DNA of 7,524 nt from NCBI GenBank assembly GCA_022704725.1, contig JAKJFV010000066.1, forward strand, positions 1 through 7,524, written 5' to 3'. The stretch is from Spirochaetota bacterium (lineage in GTDB: Bacteria > Spirochaetota > Spirochaetia > Treponematales > Treponemataceae). The notes beneath the pieces were generated by a model. The model searched no databases, was not told where the DNA came from, and saw only the letters and a program-made list of their open reading frames with translations. Of this stretch, positions 6,920 through 7,524 are shown piece after piece. The stretch's first letter is position 1. Each line of letters opens with the position of its first letter. A program made the translations under genes and the position numbers.

Positions 6920-7524
6920 AGTGTTGTTCCTTTAATTTTTTTGAGCAGTTCTAACCGCTTTGTATAATAGTTTTTATATTGTATATCTTGTGAATCTATA
7001 AATTCTTGAGTCATTATCTTTATAAGAGAATTCTTATGTGAATCTATGTGGGTTGTAATAAGATATTGCTGTGTTTTGGAAATACTGGGTTTTACATCAT
7101 CTTTTTTAACAAACTCAAGCTGAAAGAGCATGCTGTCTCCCGTATATTCCCGTATTGCAGACGGATTATCAAAATTATAGACATACCGCTGGCCGGATAT
7201 GGTATTTCCCATACCGTAAAACACAGCCTTTGTTAAAAGACCCGTTTGTGAATCCTCGACAAGTTCCCATTCTCTCATGACATGAGGATGATTTGCCCAC
7301 ACAATATCTATACCGCACTCGAGTAGATCGTAGTAAAACGTTTTTCTGGACTTCGTAACTTCAATCACATATTCAGGTTCAAAAGTGTGGATACTTAGTA
7401 TAAAAAGATCGCAGGGATGTTTTTCTCTCATACTGATAAGCTGCTTTTTGAGGATCTCTCTGGCGGTATTTGAAGTGCTTATATAATCAAAATAATCGGT
7501 ATATGCGCTGCTGTTAACTATTTC
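6910..7524 (-). CDS. capA: CapA-family protein (poly-gamma-glutamate/capsule synthesis type, metallophosphatase fold), 5' end outside window
   Basis: C-terminal about 204 residues of a CapA-like protein. The family has a calcineurin-like metallophosphatase fold and is named after capsule poly-gamma-glutamate synthesis, though most members have no proven substrate. The frame is open to the right edge of the window. The ATG at 7431 is internal, because 31 further in-frame codons precede it without a stop. Numbered from the edge, the family marks are DLFILSIHTFEPEY (39-52, with a presumed metal-site His46), ANHPHV (about 77-82, His79 and His81), and the AVFYGMGNTISG strand, equivalent to the FYSLGNF motif of relatives. 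The family's usual HWGxEY stretch is altered here to HTFEPEY. A signal peptide or membrane anchor, if any, would lie beyond the window. It overlaps the downstream helicase gene by 10 bp (6910-6919). The family call is good; the biological role is unknown. Confidence 0.8.
   Translation of the reverse strand, partial: EIVNSSAYTDYFDYISTSNTAREILKKQLISMREKHPCDLFILSIHTFEPEYVIEVTKSRKTFYYDLLECGIDIVWANHPHVMREWELVEDSQTGLLTKAVFYGMGNTISGQRYVYNFDNPSAIREYTGDSMLFQLEFVKKDDVKPSISKTQQYLITTHIDSHKNSLIKIMTQEFIDSQDIQYKNYYTKRLELLKKIKGTTLCP
6928..6933 (-). promoter_or_regulatory. Ribosome binding site of the helicase gene, inside the capA-like coding end
   Basis: AAAGGA read on the - strand lies 8 bases upstream of the helicase ATG at 6919-6917 and within the last codons of the preceding gene. 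This supports the chosen helicase start and means ribosomes ending on the upstream gene finish next to the new start. Confidence 0.7.

Noticed and set aside
7048..7236. Small + strand open frame opposite the capA-like gene
   Set aside because: The - strand frame carries conserved CapA motifs across this stretch.

Overview
The window reads as an AT-rich, densely packed bacterial chromosome segment holding six protein-coding genes and no RNA genes, mobile elements or CRISPR arrays. The host is probably a spirochaete of the genus Treponema, close to the oral T. denticola group. This is an inference from low GC, the style of the signal peptidase (a long insert between its conserved boxes), and a short HrpA-type helicase. 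No sequence search was possible, so the genus is a judgement rather than a measurement.

The left half is transcribed on the + strand. A type I signal peptidase, cut by the left edge, ends in TAATG and overlaps by one base with hemW, which encodes a radical SAM heme-chaperone-type protein. A 70-bp, extremely A/T-rich gap follows. It carries an 8-bp inverted repeat with a 51-bp gap and probably a promoter. Next comes a two-component pair in kinase-first order. The histidine kinase is membrane-bound, with a roughly 300-residue extracytoplasmic sensor and no HAMP domain. Its OmpR/PhoB-type response regulator starts 18 bases after the kinase stop.

The right half is transcribed on the - strand and converges on the response regulator across only 39 bp. 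The distal gene is an 835-residue DEAH-box RNA helicase (HrpA-like). Its start overlaps by 10 bp the end of a CapA-type metallophosphatase-fold gene, which is cut by the right edge.

The genes look like ordinary chromosomal content: protein export, heme handling, envelope sensing, RNA helicase and a surface-polymer-type protein. No new multi-gene system is evident. The points most worth a second look are the signal peptidase, where the expected catalytic lysine codon reads arginine, the unclassified sensor domain of the kinase, and the helicase-specific C-terminal region.
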